This document shows, piece by piece, positions 35,603 through 45,136 of a stretch of 64,000 nucleotides of DNA. The position numbers and the translations under genes are program-made. The notes beneath the pieces were generated by a model, which saw only the letters and a list, made by a program, of their open reading frames with translations, was not told the DNA's origin and did no database searches. The number at the start of each line of letters is the position of its first letter. Position 1 is the stretch's first letter. Where the stretch lies: NCBI RefSeq assembly GCF_001514215.1, contig NZ_KQ948854.1, positions 407,434 to 471,433 of the forward strand, written 5' to 3'. This stretch comes from Streptomyces bungoensis. Its GTDB lineage: Bacteria; Actinomycetota; Actinomycetes; Streptomycetales; Streptomycetaceae.

Positions 35603-38079
35603 CAGACGTTCACCGCCTTGCCGTCGGCGCCGGTGGCGCCGCGCGTGTACTTGGGGTGGATCAGCCCGACGCAGCTGTACGGCAGGTCGCCGACCTCCTC
35701 CACCGGTACTCCTCTCTGCCGGGCGAGCAGCCGGACGTGGTCGAGGTCGGCTCCGGCGCCGGCCCGCGCGAGGATCTTCCACGGTACCCGGCGCAGCAGG
35801 ACCCGGGTGGTCTCGCCGACGCCGGGCTTGACGAGGTTCACGTCGTGGATGCCGTACTCCTCGCTGATGCGTTCGACGGCCCGCCAGCCCTCCCAGGTGG
35901 GGGTGCGGTCCTCGGTCATCAGCTCCTTGGCCGCCGCGTCGACGGTGTCGGCGACCTCCGGGAAGCGGGCGGAGACGGCGTCGAGGAAGGCCGTGGAGAC
36001 GTCGGCGCCGGCGAGTTCGCGGTAGAACTTGGCGCCGTGGAAGTCGTCCGGGCCGACCAGGTCGGCGCGCAGCACGGTGCGGGAGATCAGGCCGGAGACC
36101 GTGGAGTTGAGGCAGGCGGAGGGGATGAGGAAGTCCTCGCGGGTGCCGTAGGTGCGCACGCAGGAGCCGGGGTCGGCGAGGACGGCGATCTCCGGGTCGA
36201 AGCCGCTGGTGCCCTCCGTGGTCTCGAACTCCTCGATCGCTTCGGCGAGTTCGCGGGTGATCGCGCCCTTGCCGGTCCAGCCGTCGACGAAGACGACGTC
36301 CCGGGGGTCGTGATGGGCGGCGAGCCAGCGCAGGGCGGTGGCGTCGATGCCGCGGCCGCGGACGATGGAGACGGCGTAGTGCGGCAGGTCCAGGCCGTGC
36401 CGGAACCGGGCCCAGCGGCGCATGAGGACACCGACCGGGGTGCCCGCGCGGGCGAGGGAGACGAGGACGGGGCGGGGTGACCGCTCGGTGAGGACGGTCT
36501 CGGTGACGACGCCGACGGCCTGGGCGAGCCGGCCGGCCGAGGCGTCCAGGGCCGTCTGGAACAGCTCCTGGTACTGCTCGCTGGGCTGGTACTCGACGGG
36601 GAGGGACTCGGCGTAGTGGGCGCCGCCGCTCTGGATGGCCTCCTCGCGCTCCTCGGTCGGTGCCTCCAGGGTCACGTCCGAGAGGTCCTGGAGCAGCCAG
36701 CCGACCTCCTCGGGCGCGTACGACGAGAAGGCGGGGCCGCGGAGGGGCTCGGGCAGCATGGCCGGCCTTTCGGGGGAGCTGGGGGGCTGGGGGACGTGGG
36801 AGGGGACGACGGCGAGCAGGACGTGCGGGATGTGGTCGGCGAGGCGGGCGAGCAGGCCGTCGGGGGCGTGCAGGGCGGGGGTGTCGGCGGCGGTGTCGAC
36901 GACCGCGACGACGGCGTCGAAGCCGGCGCCGGCGACGTTGTAGGCGTAGCGCTCGCCGGGGCCGTCGGCGGGCTCGTCGTGGGCGGGGAAGACCAGGCGG
37001 GTGCGGATGGCGTAGCCGGGGTCGTCGACGGCGAGGACGGGTGAGCGGGTGGTGGTGGAGAAGCGCACGTCGGCGTCGGTGAGCTGTTCCAGTTCGCGGG
37101 CGAGCCGCAGTGGGGCGTACATCAGTTCCTCGAAGCCGAGGACGAGGACGCGCCGGGCGTCGGCGGGCAGGTGCTCGGCGAGGCGGGCGGTCATGGCCGG
37201 GAGGGCGGCTTCGAGGCGGGTGCGGTGGGCGGGCGTGAACCCGTGCCGGCCGCCGTCGGGGAGGCCGCGGGGCCAGTGCAGGTCCACGCGGCGTATTCGC
37301 CCGCGGGGGACGCTCGGGCCGGTCGGGGGCGCGCCGGTCGCGGTGGGGGCGGGTTCGGCGGACTCGTGCCGCGCGACCAGTTCCTGCCCCTTCTCCAGCA
37401 CTCCCTCGGGCAGCCGTACGGTGCCGGTCGCGGCGGCGATCACGTCGACCCGGGCGCCGATGCCGTCCGCGAACCGCTGGAGGCGCGCGGTGTCCTCGGG
37501 TGAGCGCATGTCGACGAGGGCGACCACGGCGTAGCGCCGGCGCGGGTGGCGTGCGTGCAGGTCGCGGATGGTGTTGAGGACGGTGTTGCCGGTGGAGAAC
37601 TCGTCGTCGACCAGGACCAGGGGGCCGCTGCCCGCCAGCAGGGCGGGGTCCTCGGGGAGCAGGAGGTGGGAGGTGGCGTGGGAGTGGGACTCCTCGAAGC
37701 CGCCCGCGCGGGTGACGCCGGCGACGGGGCGGCGGGTGGAGTGCAGGTAGGGGGCGAGGCCGAGGCCGTCGGCGACCGCGTGGCCGAGGCCGGTGGCGGT
37801 CTCCGCGTAGCCGAGGACGACCGCCGAGGCGGCCTCGGTGTCGCCGAGCAGGGCGCGGACCCGGCGGCCCAGCCGGACGCCGTGGCCGTAGACCACGGAC
37901 GGCGACTGGGGTACGTGCTTGCCGAGCACGTGGGAGACCAGCAGGTGGGCCCGCTTGGGGTTGCGGCGCAGCGCGAGCCCGAGCAGGGTCCGCAGGCCGT
38001 CGTCGCCCTGGAGTTCGACACCGAGTCGTTCGGTGACCCAGGTGCCGGACCAGACCCCGTCGTTGACTGCGTTGTTCAT
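35602..38079 (-). CDS. Fused phosphoribosyltransferase protein: PRTase_2-TRSP-PRTase_1-PELOTA
   Basis: The 825-residue protein joins two halves. The first (about 1-250) has the PRPP loop LVLVDDEFSTGNTVLN near 154-170; a TRSP-like part follows (about 260-440, with RVDLHWPRGLPDGG). From about 450 (SYAPEEVGWLLQDLSDV) a second PRTase-like unit has VSLARAGTPVGVLMRRW and VVFVDGWTGKGAITRELAEA, and residues about 725-825 resemble the PELOTA RNA-binding domain. In many genomes these are separate proteins. The module is predicted to make a nucleotide-derived metabolite during Ter-dependent stress. ATG at 38079 lies 22 nt after the aldolase-like gene. Confidence 0.88.
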   Translation of the reverse strand: MNNAVNDGVWSGTWVTERLGVELQGDDGLRTLLGLALRRNPKRAHLLVSHVLGKHVPQSPSVVYGHGVRLGRRVRALLGDTEAASAVVLGYAETATGLGHAVADGLGLAPYLHSTRRPVAGVTRAGGFEESHSHATSHLLLPEDPALLAGSGPLVLVDDEFSTGNTVLNTIRDLHARHPRRRYAVVALVDMRSPEDTARLQRFADGIGARVDVIAAATGTVRLPEGVLEKGQELVARHESAEPAPTATGAPPTGPSVPRGRIRRVDLHWPRGLPDGGRHGFTPAHRTRLEAALPAMTARLAEHLPADARRVLVLGFEELMYAPLRLARELEQLTDADVRFSTTTRSPVLAVDDPGYAIRTRLVFPAHDEPADGPGERYAYNVAGAGFDAVVAVVDTAADTPALHAPDGLLARLADHIPHVLLAVVPSHVPQPPSSPERPAMLPEPLRGPAFSSYAPEEVGWLLQDLSDVTLEAPTEEREEAIQSGGAHYAESLPVEYQPSEQYQELFQTALDASAGRLAQAVGVVTETVLTERSPRPVLVSLARAGTPVGVLMRRWARFRHGLDLPHYAVSIVRGRGIDATALRWLAAHHDPRDVVFVDGWTGKGAITRELAEAIEEFETTEGTSGFDPEIAVLADPGSCVRTYGTREDFLIPSACLNSTVSGLISRTVLRADLVGPDDFHGAKFYRELAGADVSTAFLDAVSARFPEVADTVDAAAKELMTEDRTPTWEGWRAVERISEEYGIHDVNLVKPGVGETTRVLLRRVPWKILARAGAGADLDHVRLLARQRGVPVEEVGDLPYSCVGLIHPKYTRGATGADGKAVNV

Positions 38080-38101
38080 GCGTTCCTTGCTGTTGGGAGG
38101 G

Positions 38102-39268
38102 TCAGGCGGGTATGCCGGCGGCGAGCAGTTCCACGAAGCCGACGTCCTCGCCCGCCACGCCGAACACCTCGGCGCGCAGCAGGGTCCGCTCGGCCCAGGC
38201 GCGGTGCGGCTTCACTTCGTTCATCTTGTTGGTGTAGGCCGACCTGAGTACACCCCCGCCGCCGCGTTCCGGCCGCAGGATGTCCTGGGCGTCGCTGAAC
38301 TCCTCGTGGCTGACCACGGACAGGGCGTGCACGGGCAGGACGTGGGAGGGGTGGATGCAGGTCTTGCCGAGCAGGCCGTTGGCCTGGTCCAGGGAGATCT
38401 CGCGCAGCAGTCCGTCCATGGCGTGCTCGATGAGCTTTTCGCGCAGTTCGACGGCCTGCACCTCCAGGAAGGGGCTCTGGCGCAGCTGCGGCTTGAACAT
38501 GCGTTCGGGTGCGCGGAAGTACTCCCAGACGGGCCCGGTGACGGTGAACCCGGTGCCGTCGGCGCGGCCCAGCATGTTGACCACGTCGGCGATGACGGAG
38601 GCGACGATCTGGACGTCGTAGGCGGTCATGTCGGGGGCCCGGCGCAGGCCGTAGGAGGAGCAGAAGTCGGTGACGCCGAGGCGCAGGGCGAGCACCCGGT
38701 CGCGGAACTTGTCGACCGCGCGGGCGATGCCCTCCAGGGTGTCGACGCGGGACTCGCGGTAGAGCAGCTCGGGTGACTCGAGGACCGGCATGGCGAACAG
38801 CCGGCGTCCGCTGGCCGTCTCGGCGGCGGCGAGGGCCTCCAGGAACGGCAGGCCGCGTTCCTCGGTGAACTTGGGCAGCACGAAGCCGGACAGGAGCCGT
38901 ACGCAGGGGCCGAGGCGGCGGACGAGGTCGGGGATCTGCTGGGGGGCGCGCACCCGGATGAAGAGCAGGGGCGGTTCCGCGCCGGGGCGGGCGGCGAGGT
39001 CGGCGAACTGGCGGACGAGGTTCTCCTCGCCGGCCGCGACGTCCGCGTCGTCGATGGAGTCCTCCAGGCACAGCACCATCGAGACCACGCCGGAGCTCGC
39101 CTGCTTGAGGATGTCGTCGGCGAGCCGCGGCCGGGTGGCCGGGCTGTACAGCGTGGCGCCGAGGGCGGCGGAGAGCAGCCGGGCCGGGGAGTCGGCGGTG
39201 AACGCGCACGGCTCCTGGTGGAAGAGGCGCTGCCGCACCTCGGGGGCGAGGTGCCCGAAATGACGCAT
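38102..39268 (-). CDS. HpcH/HpaI-type TIM-barrel lyase of the Ter module
   Basis: The 388-residue product has a TIM-barrel pattern: SMVLCLEDSIDDADV, PPLLFIRVRAPQQIPDLV, SGFVLPKFTEE (metal-site Glu region), RLFAMPVLESPE and LRLGVTDFCSSYGLRR. This is the citrate lyase beta/HpcH family with residues for a divalent metal and an enolate-forming substrate. It is the first gene of a three-gene operon with the PRTase fusion and HAD. ATG at 39268 has AAGGAGTCC. It diverges from a TerD-type gene, so one control region may serve both. Confidence 0.9.
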   Translation of the reverse strand: MRHFGHLAPEVRQRLFHQEPCAFTADSPARLLSAALGATLYSPATRPRLADDILKQASSGVVSMVLCLEDSIDDADVAAGEENLVRQFADLAARPGAEPPLLFIRVRAPQQIPDLVRRLGPCVRLLSGFVLPKFTEERGLPFLEALAAAETASGRRLFAMPVLESPELLYRESRVDTLEGIARAVDKFRDRVLALRLGVTDFCSSYGLRRAPDMTAYDVQIVASVIADVVNMLGRADGTGFTVTGPVWEYFRAPERMFKPQLRQSPFLEVQAVELREKLIEHAMDGLLREISLDQANGLLGKTCIHPSHVLPVHALSVVSHEEFSDAQDILRPERGGGGVLRSAYTNKMNEVKPHRAWAERTLLRAEVFGVAGEDVGFVELLAAGIPA

Positions 39269-39447
39269 AGGACTCCTTACAGGGCGCATGTCGAGCCTGT
39301 GGATTCGGTAAAGGGTGGCCGGTAATAGTACGTAGGTATCCCTGTCGGAAGTTCCCCCCTGGGCATGAATTCCCGGTAACTCGCCCGTGACGACGGACAG
39401 CACACCCCGCATTGTCGTGGCCAGGACCGAGAAGGCAGGATGACGGC

Positions 39448-40227
39448 ATGACGCACGCGATGGTGAAGGGGTCGAACGTCCCGCTGGACGCCACCACGGT
39501 GCGCGCCGTGCTGCGCTGGACGCCCGGACAGGGTGTTCCGGACGTGGACGCCTCGGCGCTGCTGCTGGGGCCGGACGGCCGTGTGCGCTCCGACGAGGAC
39601 TTCGTCTTCTACAACCAGCCCCGTCACCCCTCGGGCTCGGTGTGGCGGCTGGGCAAGAAGCGGGTCGCCGAGGGGCTGACCGACACGATCCAGTCGGACC
39701 TGTCCGGCGTGGAACCGGGGGTCGGCCGCGTCCTGCTGGTCGCGTCGGCGGACGGGATCCCCTTCGACCGTGTCCCGGCGCTGTGCATCCTGCTGTACGA
39801 CGCCTCGGCGGCCGGCGGGGAGCCGCTGGCGCGGTTCGAGATCAAGCCGGAGACGGGTGCGGAGACGGCGCTGATCTGCGGCGAGCTGTACCGGCGCGGG
39901 GAGGGCTGGAAGTTCCGTGCTCTGGGCGAGGGCTATTCCAACGGGCTGAAGGGTCTGGCCACGGACTTCGGCATCTCGGTGGACGAGTCGGAGGCCCAGG
40001 AGGAGCCGCGCCCGGCGCCGGCGGAGACGACGTCGCAGCCGCTGCCGCCCGAGCTGCCGACGGCGGTCCCGGGCCCGGCGTACGGCTATCCGCAGCCGGC
40101 GTCGTCGCCGCAGCGTCCGGCGTACGGCTATCCGCAGCCCGGCTACGGCTACCCGCAGCCGGTGCTGACGGCGGCCGACCCGGACTTCCGGCTGCCGCCG
40201 CAGGGGCCGCAGTTCATCGGGCGCTAG
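39448..40227 (+). CDS. TerD-domain protein with Tyr/Pro/Gln-rich tail
   Basis: The 259-residue product has a TerD-type calcium-binding domain (about 1-180): DVDASALLLGPDGRV, DEDFVFYNQP and ELYRRGEGWKFRALGEGYSNGLKGLATDFGI. Then follows a tail with AYGYPQP and GYGYPQP repeats, probably disordered. Acidic D-x-D-x-S residues likely bind Ca2+. The domain lacks part of the insert present in the two other TerDs. ATG at 39448; divergent from the lyase gene. Confidence 0.88.
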   Translation: MTHAMVKGSNVPLDATTVRAVLRWTPGQGVPDVDASALLLGPDGRVRSDEDFVFYNQPRHPSGSVWRLGKKRVAEGLTDTIQSDLSGVEPGVGRVLLVASADGIPFDRVPALCILLYDASAAGGEPLARFEIKPETGAETALICGELYRRGEGWKFRALGEGYSNGLKGLATDFGISVDESEAQEEPRPAPAETTSQPLPPELPTAVPGPAYGYPQPASSPQRPAYGYPQPGYGYPQPVLTAADPDFRLPPQGPQFIGR

Positions 40228-40288
40228 GGTCTTTCGTCTGGATCAGGCGCGAGCCCGGCGTGATCCCGACGAGAGCCCCCGGGCCGGG

Positions 40289-41023
40289 CTACCGGTCGGC
40301 CTTCGACTTGTAGCCGCGGCCCCAGGTCAGGCCCCATCCGTACAGCCGGTCCAGCTCGCCCTGGAAGCCGTACACGAACTTCACCTCGCGCCGGACGACC
40401 AGTTCCCCCTTCACGTTCTCGATCATCACGACCGCGCACGAGCGGGCCTGCGGGTGCCGCTCGTCCAGGCCTATCTCGATGCGGGGCCCGTTGCTGGGGT
40501 AGAGGGTCACGATCGCGTGCGTGCGGTCAAAGGCGGGGGTCTGGTCGTAGATGTACACGAACACCAGCAGCCGCTTGATCGCGTCGCGGTGGTCGAGGTT
40601 GACGTACATCGTCTCGCCGGAGGCCGATCCGAACCGGTCGTCGCCGCTGAGCTTGATGTACGGCGGTGCGTTGACGTCGCCGAGGTAGCCGCCGAGCGGC
40701 TGGACGACGCCCTTGGTGCCGTCGGCCAGTTCGTACAGGCAGCCGAGGTCGAGGTCGACGTTGACCATGCTCTGCCCGTGTCCGAGCACCTCCGGCGGTT
40801 TGAGCGCCTTGAAGGGGTGCCGGAAGAGGCTGGTGCGCTGGTTGCCGTCGAAGTCGGAGGTACGCATCCGCCAGGTGAGGTTGACGCGCAGGTGGCCCGT
40901 GGCCGCGTCCTGCTTGGTCAGCGAGACCTGCTGGTGCCTCTTGGTCAGTTCGATCGCCGTGCTCGCGCTGCCGGAGTCGAAGTCGGCGGCACGGCCGCCC
41001 CGTAGTCCGTCGAAGAATCCCAT
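40289..41023 (-). CDS. TerA-like tellurium resistance protein
   Basis: The 244-residue product begins MGFFDGLRGGRAADFDSGSAS and has beta-rich segments VNVDLDLGCLYELADGTKGVVQPLGG, GETMYVNLDHRDAIKRLLVFVYIYDQTPAF and a C-terminal EVKFVYGFQGELDRLYGWGLTWGRGYK. These match TerA/TerD-fold proteins that associate with the Ter membrane complex and calcium or metal sensing. It is separated from the downstream TerC-like gene by a strong hairpin. ATG at 41023. Confidence 0.82.
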   Translation of the reverse strand: MGFFDGLRGGRAADFDSGSASTAIELTKRHQQVSLTKQDAATGHLRVNLTWRMRTSDFDGNQRTSLFRHPFKALKPPEVLGHGQSMVNVDLDLGCLYELADGTKGVVQPLGGYLGDVNAPPYIKLSGDDRFGSASGETMYVNLDHRDAIKRLLVFVYIYDQTPAFDRTHAIVTLYPSNGPRIEIGLDERHPQARSCAVVMIENVKGELVVRREVKFVYGFQGELDRLYGWGLTWGRGYKSKADR

Positions 41024-41058
41024 TCCCGCCCCCAGGTCCCACTGTCCGCGACGCCGTC

Positions 41059-41085
41059 GGGGCGGCCGACCGTGTCGGCCGCCCC
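41059..41085 (-). terminator. Strong hairpin between DUF475 and TerA-like genes
   Basis: GGGGCGGCCGA (41059-41069) and TCGGCCGCCCC (41075-41085) form a perfect 11-bp stem. It lies just beyond the DUF475 stop on the minus strand and splits the cluster into separate transcripts. Confidence 0.75.
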
Positions 41086-41166
41086 GAACAGAGCGTTCCT
41101 CACCTGGCGGGGCACCACACCCCGCCGCGTCCCTGATCTTGCCCGTAGGGGGCGTGCCAGGGGGTG

Positions 41167-42306
41167 TCAGACCGTGGTGGAGACCTCGGCCTTCTCGTCG
41201 GAGCCCTCGCCGGCGGCGGCCAGGGCGCGGTTGCGGCGGACGGAGGACCAGAAGGACCAGGCGATCAGGATGACGCCGACGAGGCCGGTGACGACCTCGT
41301 TGATCTCGTACTGGATGGTGACCATGAGGATCACGGCCAGCGCGCCGATGGCGTAGTGGGCGCCGTGCTCCAGGTAGACGTAGTCGTCGAGGGTGCCCTG
41401 GCGGACCAGGTACACGGTCAGCGATCGGACGTACATGGCGCCGATGCCGAGGCCGAGGGCCATCAGCACGATGTCGTTGGTGATGGCGAAGGCGCCGATG
41501 ACGCCGTCGAAGGAGAAGGAGGCGTCCAGGACCTCGAGGTAGAGGAACATGAAGAACGCGGCCTGGCCGGCCAGGACGACCGCCGACTTCTTCTTGCCCG
41601 TGCGGGCGGCCTCTTCCTCCTCCTCGTGCTCGCGCTCCTCCTCTTCCTCGAGCTTGTCCTCGAAGTAGCCGGAGAGTCCGCCGACGATCATGTAGGTGAT
41701 CAGGCCCGCGATGCCGGCGATCAGGACGGTCTGGGCCTTGTCGGCGTGTCCGCCGCCGTGCTGGTGGGCGTGGGTGGCGAAGGTGAAGGAGGTGATGAGC
41801 AGGACGATCAGGGAGATGCAGACCGACAGCATGTCGACCTTGCCGAGCTTGGCCAGGGGCCGCTCGATCCAGCGCAGCCACTGGATGTCCCGGTCCTCGA
41901 AGATGAAGTCGAGGAAGATCATCAGCAGGAACATGCCGCCGAAGGCGGCGATGGCCGGGTGGGCGTCGGTGACCAGCTCCTGATAGCGGTGCTTGTTGTT
42001 CAGGGCGAGGTCGACGGCCTCGATCGGGCCCATCTTGGCGCTGATCGCGACGATGACGACGGGGAAGACCAGCCGCATGCCGAAGACCGCGATCAGGACG
42101 CCGACCGTGAGGAAGATCTTCTGCCAGAAGGCGTTCATCTTCTTCAGGATTCCGGCGTTGACGACCGCGTTGTCGAAGGACAGCGAGATCTCCAGGACGG
42201 CGAGGATCGCCACGATGCCGAAGGCGGTCCACCCCCCGTAGAACGCCGCCGCGACCAGACCGAGCGCGGTAATCGCGAACGACCAGCCGAAGGTTTTGAG
42301 AAGCAC
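41167..42306 (-). CDS. DUF475/TerC-like membrane protein
   Basis: The 379-residue product has about ten membrane helices. LEISLSFDNAVVNAG (about 37-52) and EVLDASFSFDGVIGAFA are the paired acidic motifs of the TerC/DUF475 family, which resemble ion-binding sites. An acidic cytosolic loop (KLEEEEEREHEEEEEAA) and a His-rich loop (THAHQHGGGHAD) lie between. It is thought to act with TerD/TerA proteins in metal or stress response at the membrane. ATG at 42306. It is downstream of the small membrane gene at 42691. Confidence 0.9.
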   Translation of the reverse strand: MLLKTFGWSFAITALGLVAAAFYGGWTAFGIVAILAVLEISLSFDNAVVNAGILKKMNAFWQKIFLTVGVLIAVFGMRLVFPVVIVAISAKMGPIEAVDLALNNKHRYQELVTDAHPAIAAFGGMFLLMIFLDFIFEDRDIQWLRWIERPLAKLGKVDMLSVCISLIVLLITSFTFATHAHQHGGGHADKAQTVLIAGIAGLITYMIVGGLSGYFEDKLEEEEEREHEEEEEAARTGKKKSAVVLAGQAAFFMFLYLEVLDASFSFDGVIGAFAITNDIVLMALGLGIGAMYVRSLTVYLVRQGTLDDYVYLEHGAHYAIGALAVILMVTIQYEINEVVTGLVGVILIAWSFWSSVRRNRALAAAGEGSDEKAEVSTTV

Positions 42307-42451
42307 TGGCTACCCCATCGTGTTGGTACGGGTCTCCCCCGTGCCGTACTCAGCTTTACGAAACGTTGACCACGAGTCTAGAGGCAGCCTCGGCCGCCGG
42401 CGGCGTCGAGGGGACCTCCGTCACATTGCCGCAGGTCCCCGCCTCACACCG

Positions 42452-42691
42452 TCAGCGCCCCTTGACTCCCTCGAAGATCACGAGGAAGGGAGGGGTGAAC
42501 CCGGAGGCCTCGACGGGGTCGGCCCGCCCGGAAACGATCAGAACCACGCCGGCGACCAGTACGGCGCAGTACACCAGCGCGGAGTGTGCGGGGTCGAGTC
42601 GTAGCGGCGGCTGTCCGGGTTCCCGTTTCACGAGCACACTCCGTTCGTCCGAAGGCGGCGACCTGCCAGGGTCCCAGCCCGGTTGGGCCAT
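42452..42691 (-). CDS. Small membrane protein in the Ter cluster
   Basis: The 79-residue product has a disordered N-terminus, one membrane helix (HSALVYCAVLVAGVVLIVSG, about 36-55) and a short tail ending in FEGVKGR. Codon use is ordinary for the window and it fills the gap between the TerD gene at 42729 and the DUF475 gene. No family recognised. ATG at 42691. It may be a Ter-associated partner (inference from position). Confidence 0.5.
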   Translation of the reverse strand: MAQPGWDPGRSPPSDERSVLVKREPGQPPLRLDPAHSALVYCAVLVAGVVLIVSGRADPVEASGFTPPFLVIFEGVKGR

Positions 42692-42728
42692 GGCGGGCGA
42701 AGGCCCTCCGCACGCGCCGTGTCCGGGC

Positions 42729-43307
42729 TCAGGAGACGTTGACTCCGAAATCCAGGGCGATGCCCCGCAGCCCCGACGCGTACCCCTGCCCCACGGCGCG
42801 GAACTTCCACTCGCCCTGGTAGCGGTAGAGCTCGCCGAAGATCATGGCCGTTTCGGTGCTGGCGTCCTCGCTGAGGTCGTAGCGGGCCAGTTCCTGGCCG
42901 TCGGCCTGGTTGACGACGCGGATGAAGGCGTTGGAGACCTGGCCGAAGGTCTGGCCGCGCTCGTCGGCCAGGTGGATGGAGACGGGGAAGATGATCTTCT
43001 CGCACCGGTCCGGGACCTTGGTGAGGTCGATCAGGATGGACTCGTCGTCGCCCTCGCCCTCGCCGGTGAGGTTGTCGCCGGTGTGCTCGACCGAGCCGTC
43101 GGGGCTGGTGAGCTGGTTGTAGAAGACGAACCACTCGTCGCCGAGGACCCGGTTCCCTGCGCCGCACAGCAGGGCGCTGGCGTCCAGGTCGAAGGGGGCG
43201 CCGGTGGTGGAGCGGGCGTCCCAGCCGAGCCCGATCATGACGTTGGTGAGATTGGGTGCGGCCTTGGAGAGGGAGACGTTGCCTCCCTTGGCGAGCGTGA
43301 CGCCCAT
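42729..43307 (-). CDS. terD: TerD family protein
   Basis: The 192-residue product is a single TerD domain: [57 protein letters not shown] and [18 protein letters not shown]-x-D-x-S and the acidic E-G-D-D-E cluster are the calcium-binding elements seen in family structures. In Streptomyces TerD proteins influence differentiation and stress. It is highly similar to the adjacent terD at 43406-43981, a tandem duplication. ATG at 43307. Confidence 0.93.
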   Translation of the reverse strand: MGVTLAKGGNVSLSKAAPNLTNVMIGLGWDARSTTGAPFDLDASALLCGAGNRVLGDEWFVFYNQLTSPDGSVEHTGDNLTGEGEGDDESILIDLTKVPDRCEKIIFPVSIHLADERGQTFGQVSNAFIRVVNQADGQELARYDLSEDASTETAMIFGELYRYQGEWKFRAVGQGYASGLRGIALDFGVNVS

Positions 43308-43405
43308 GATGGTGGTCCTCCCCTGGTGATGCTTCCCTGGTGTGTCCTGCGCGTCCGGCGCCGCACCCGTACGGGGTGCGGCGCCGGAGGTGCGGTCCGT
43401 CGGCG

Positions 43406-43981
43406 TCAGACGTTGACGCCGAAGTCCTGCGCGATGCCGCGCAGGCCCGAGGCGTAGCCCTGGCCGATGGCGCGGAACTTCCACTCCGCGCCGTGCCGGT
43501 AGAGCTCGCCGAAGACCATGGCGGTCTCGGTGGAGGCGTCCTCGCTCAGGTCGTAGCGCGCGATCTCCTGCTCGCCCGCCTGGTTCACGACGCGGATGAA
43601 CGCGTTGCGGACCTGGCCGAAGGACTGCTGGCGGTTCTCGGCGTCGTAGATCGACACCGGGAAGACGATCTTCTCGATGTCGGCCGGGACGCCGGCCAGG
43701 TTGATCTTGATCTGCTCGTCGTCGCCCTCTCCCTCACCGGTGATGTTGTCGCCGGTGTGCTCCACGGAGCCGTCGGGGCTCTTGAGGTTGTTGAAGAAGA
43801 CGAAGTGCTGGTCGCTGGCGACCTTGCCGGAGTTGTTCAGCAGCAGCGCGCTGGCGTCGAGGTCGAAGTCGGTGCCGGTCGTGGTGCGCACGTCCCACCC
43901 CAGGCCGACGATGACGGCGGTCAGGCCCGGGGCCTCCTTCGTCAGCGATACGTTGCCGCCCTTGCTGAGGCTGACTCCCAC
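43406..43981 (-). CDS. terD: TerD family protein (second copy)
   Basis: The 191-residue product has the same domain as its neighbour, with [52 protein letters not shown] and [16 protein letters not shown]. It shares most invariant residues but differs in the central loop ([17 protein letters not shown] against [17 protein letters not shown]). GTG at 43981 has GGAGGA four bases upstream. It precedes the other terD by 98 bp. Two copies suggest gene dosage or different partners. Confidence 0.94.
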   Translation of the reverse strand: MGVSLSKGGNVSLTKEAPGLTAVIVGLGWDVRTTTGTDFDLDASALLLNNSGKVASDQHFVFFNNLKSPDGSVEHTGDNITGEGEGDDEQIKINLAGVPADIEKIVFPVSIYDAENRQQSFGQVRNAFIRVVNQAGEQEIARYDLSEDASTETAMVFGELYRHGAEWKFRAIGQGYASGLRGIAQDFGVNV

Positions 43982-44095
43982 GGGTCCTCCATGTGGTGTT
44001 CGGGGGCGGGGAGCCCCGTCGTTCTTCGGATATGGGATCAACGTGCCGATCCTAGTGACGGGTTCCCGCCCACCGCAGACCTGAGACCCGAAGGA

Positions 44096-44554
44096 TCAGA
44101 GGGTGTCGAGCGCCTTCACGTAGTCGTTCAGGTCACGTGCGTCCGGCAGGCCGTTGATCACGGTCCACCGCACGACGCCCTCCTTGTCGATGATGAAGGT
44201 GCCCCGGACGGCGCAGCCCTTGTCCTCGTCGAAGACGCCGTACGCGCGCGAGACGTTGCCGTGCGGCCAGAAGTCGGAGAGCAGCGGGTACTCCAGACCC
44301 TCCTGCTCGGCGAAGACGCGCAGGGTGTGGATGGAGTCGTTGGAGACGGCGAGCAGCTGGGTGTCGCGGTCGCTGAACGACGGCAGGTTGTCGCGCAGCT
44401 CGCACAGCTCGCCGGTGCACACGCCGGTGAAGGCGAAGGGGTAGAAGAGCAGCACCACGTTCTTCTCGCCGCGGAACTCGGAGAGCTTCACGCTGCGGCC
44501 GTGGTTGTCCTTGAGCTCGAAGTCGGGCGCCTTGTCGCCGACCTGGATCGCCAT
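44096..44554 (-). CDS. Peroxiredoxin (AhpE/BCP type)
   Basis: The 152-residue product has [17 protein letters not shown], with Cys46 the peroxidatic residue and Cys51 placed as in bacterioferritin comigratory proteins. Thr43 and the Arg in the C-terminal half (AVRGTFIID) complete the active site. It reduces peroxides using a thiol partner. The pairing of TGVC with a second Cys is intermediate between 1-Cys AhpE and 2-Cys BCP. ATG at 44554. Stop faces no partner; it is between the terD genes and DUF3052. Confidence 0.92.
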   Translation of the reverse strand: MAIQVGDKAPDFELKDNHGRSVKLSEFRGEKNVVLLFYPFAFTGVCTGELCELRDNLPSFSDRDTQLLAVSNDSIHTLRVFAEQEGLEYPLLSDFWPHGNVSRAYGVFDEDKGCAVRGTFIIDKEGVVRWTVINGLPDARDLNDYVKALDTL

Positions 44555-44662
44555 CGTCGTGCTTCCCTTCGGTGGGCTGTTCGGGTGAGGGCACAGCTGA
44601 CGCCGGGCACGGCCGGCGCCGGGTCCCACCCTACGCAGTGATCACCGAGGGGCCTACGGGTG

Positions 44663-44693
44663 GCCGGGCTGGGCCGGTTCGGCCCAGCCCGGC
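44663..44693 (-). terminator. Perfect hairpin after DUF3052
   Basis: The 13-bp arms 44663-44675 and 44681-44693 pair exactly, with a 5-nt loop, directly after the minus-strand stop at 44699. Confidence 0.85.
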
Positions 44694-44698
44694 GTCGG

Positions 44699-45136
44699 TC
44701 ACCTCTTCGACTTGGCCGCCTTGGGCGTCGCCAGCCGGCTCCCGCTCCAGTCCTTGCCGACGCTGACGCTCTTGGACGCGGTCAGGCCGGCGGTCGTCGC
44801 GGCTTCCGAGATGTCGCTCGGCTCCACGTACCCCGAACGGCCGGTCTTCGGCGTCAGGAGCAGGATGGCGCCGCCCTCTTCGATGTACGTGGTGGCGTCC
44901 ACCAGCGCATCCGTGAGGTCACCGTCCTCGTCCCGGAACCACAGCACAACGGCGTCGGCCACGTCGTCGTATTCCTCGTCCATCAGGTCGCCCTCGACGG
45001 CTTCCTCGATGGCCTCGCGAAGCTCCTGATCGACGTCCTCGTCGTAGCCGATCTCCTGGACCACCTGCCCGGGCTGGAACCCCAGCCTGGCGGCAGGGTT
45101 CGTCCGCTCCTCCGCGTGGTCCGCGGTCGCGCTCAC
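44699..45136 (-). CDS. DUF3052 protein
   Basis: The 145-residue product has an acidic N-terminal half (GYDEDVDQELREAIEEAVEGDLMDEEYDDVADAVVLWFRDEDGDL) with VDATTYIEEGGAILLLTPKTG and a basic C-terminus. It is the actinobacterial DUF3052 that sits next to aceE on the opposite strand. Function is not established; the conserved neighbourhood suggests a link to pyruvate metabolism. GTG at 45136 follows AGGAGG. Confidence 0.92.
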   Translation of the reverse strand: MSATADHAEERTNPAARLGFQPGQVVQEIGYDEDVDQELREAIEEAVEGDLMDEEYDDVADAVVLWFRDEDGDLTDALVDATTYIEEGGAILLLTPKTGRSGYVEPSDISEAATTAGLTASKSVSVGKDWSGSRLATPKAAKSKR

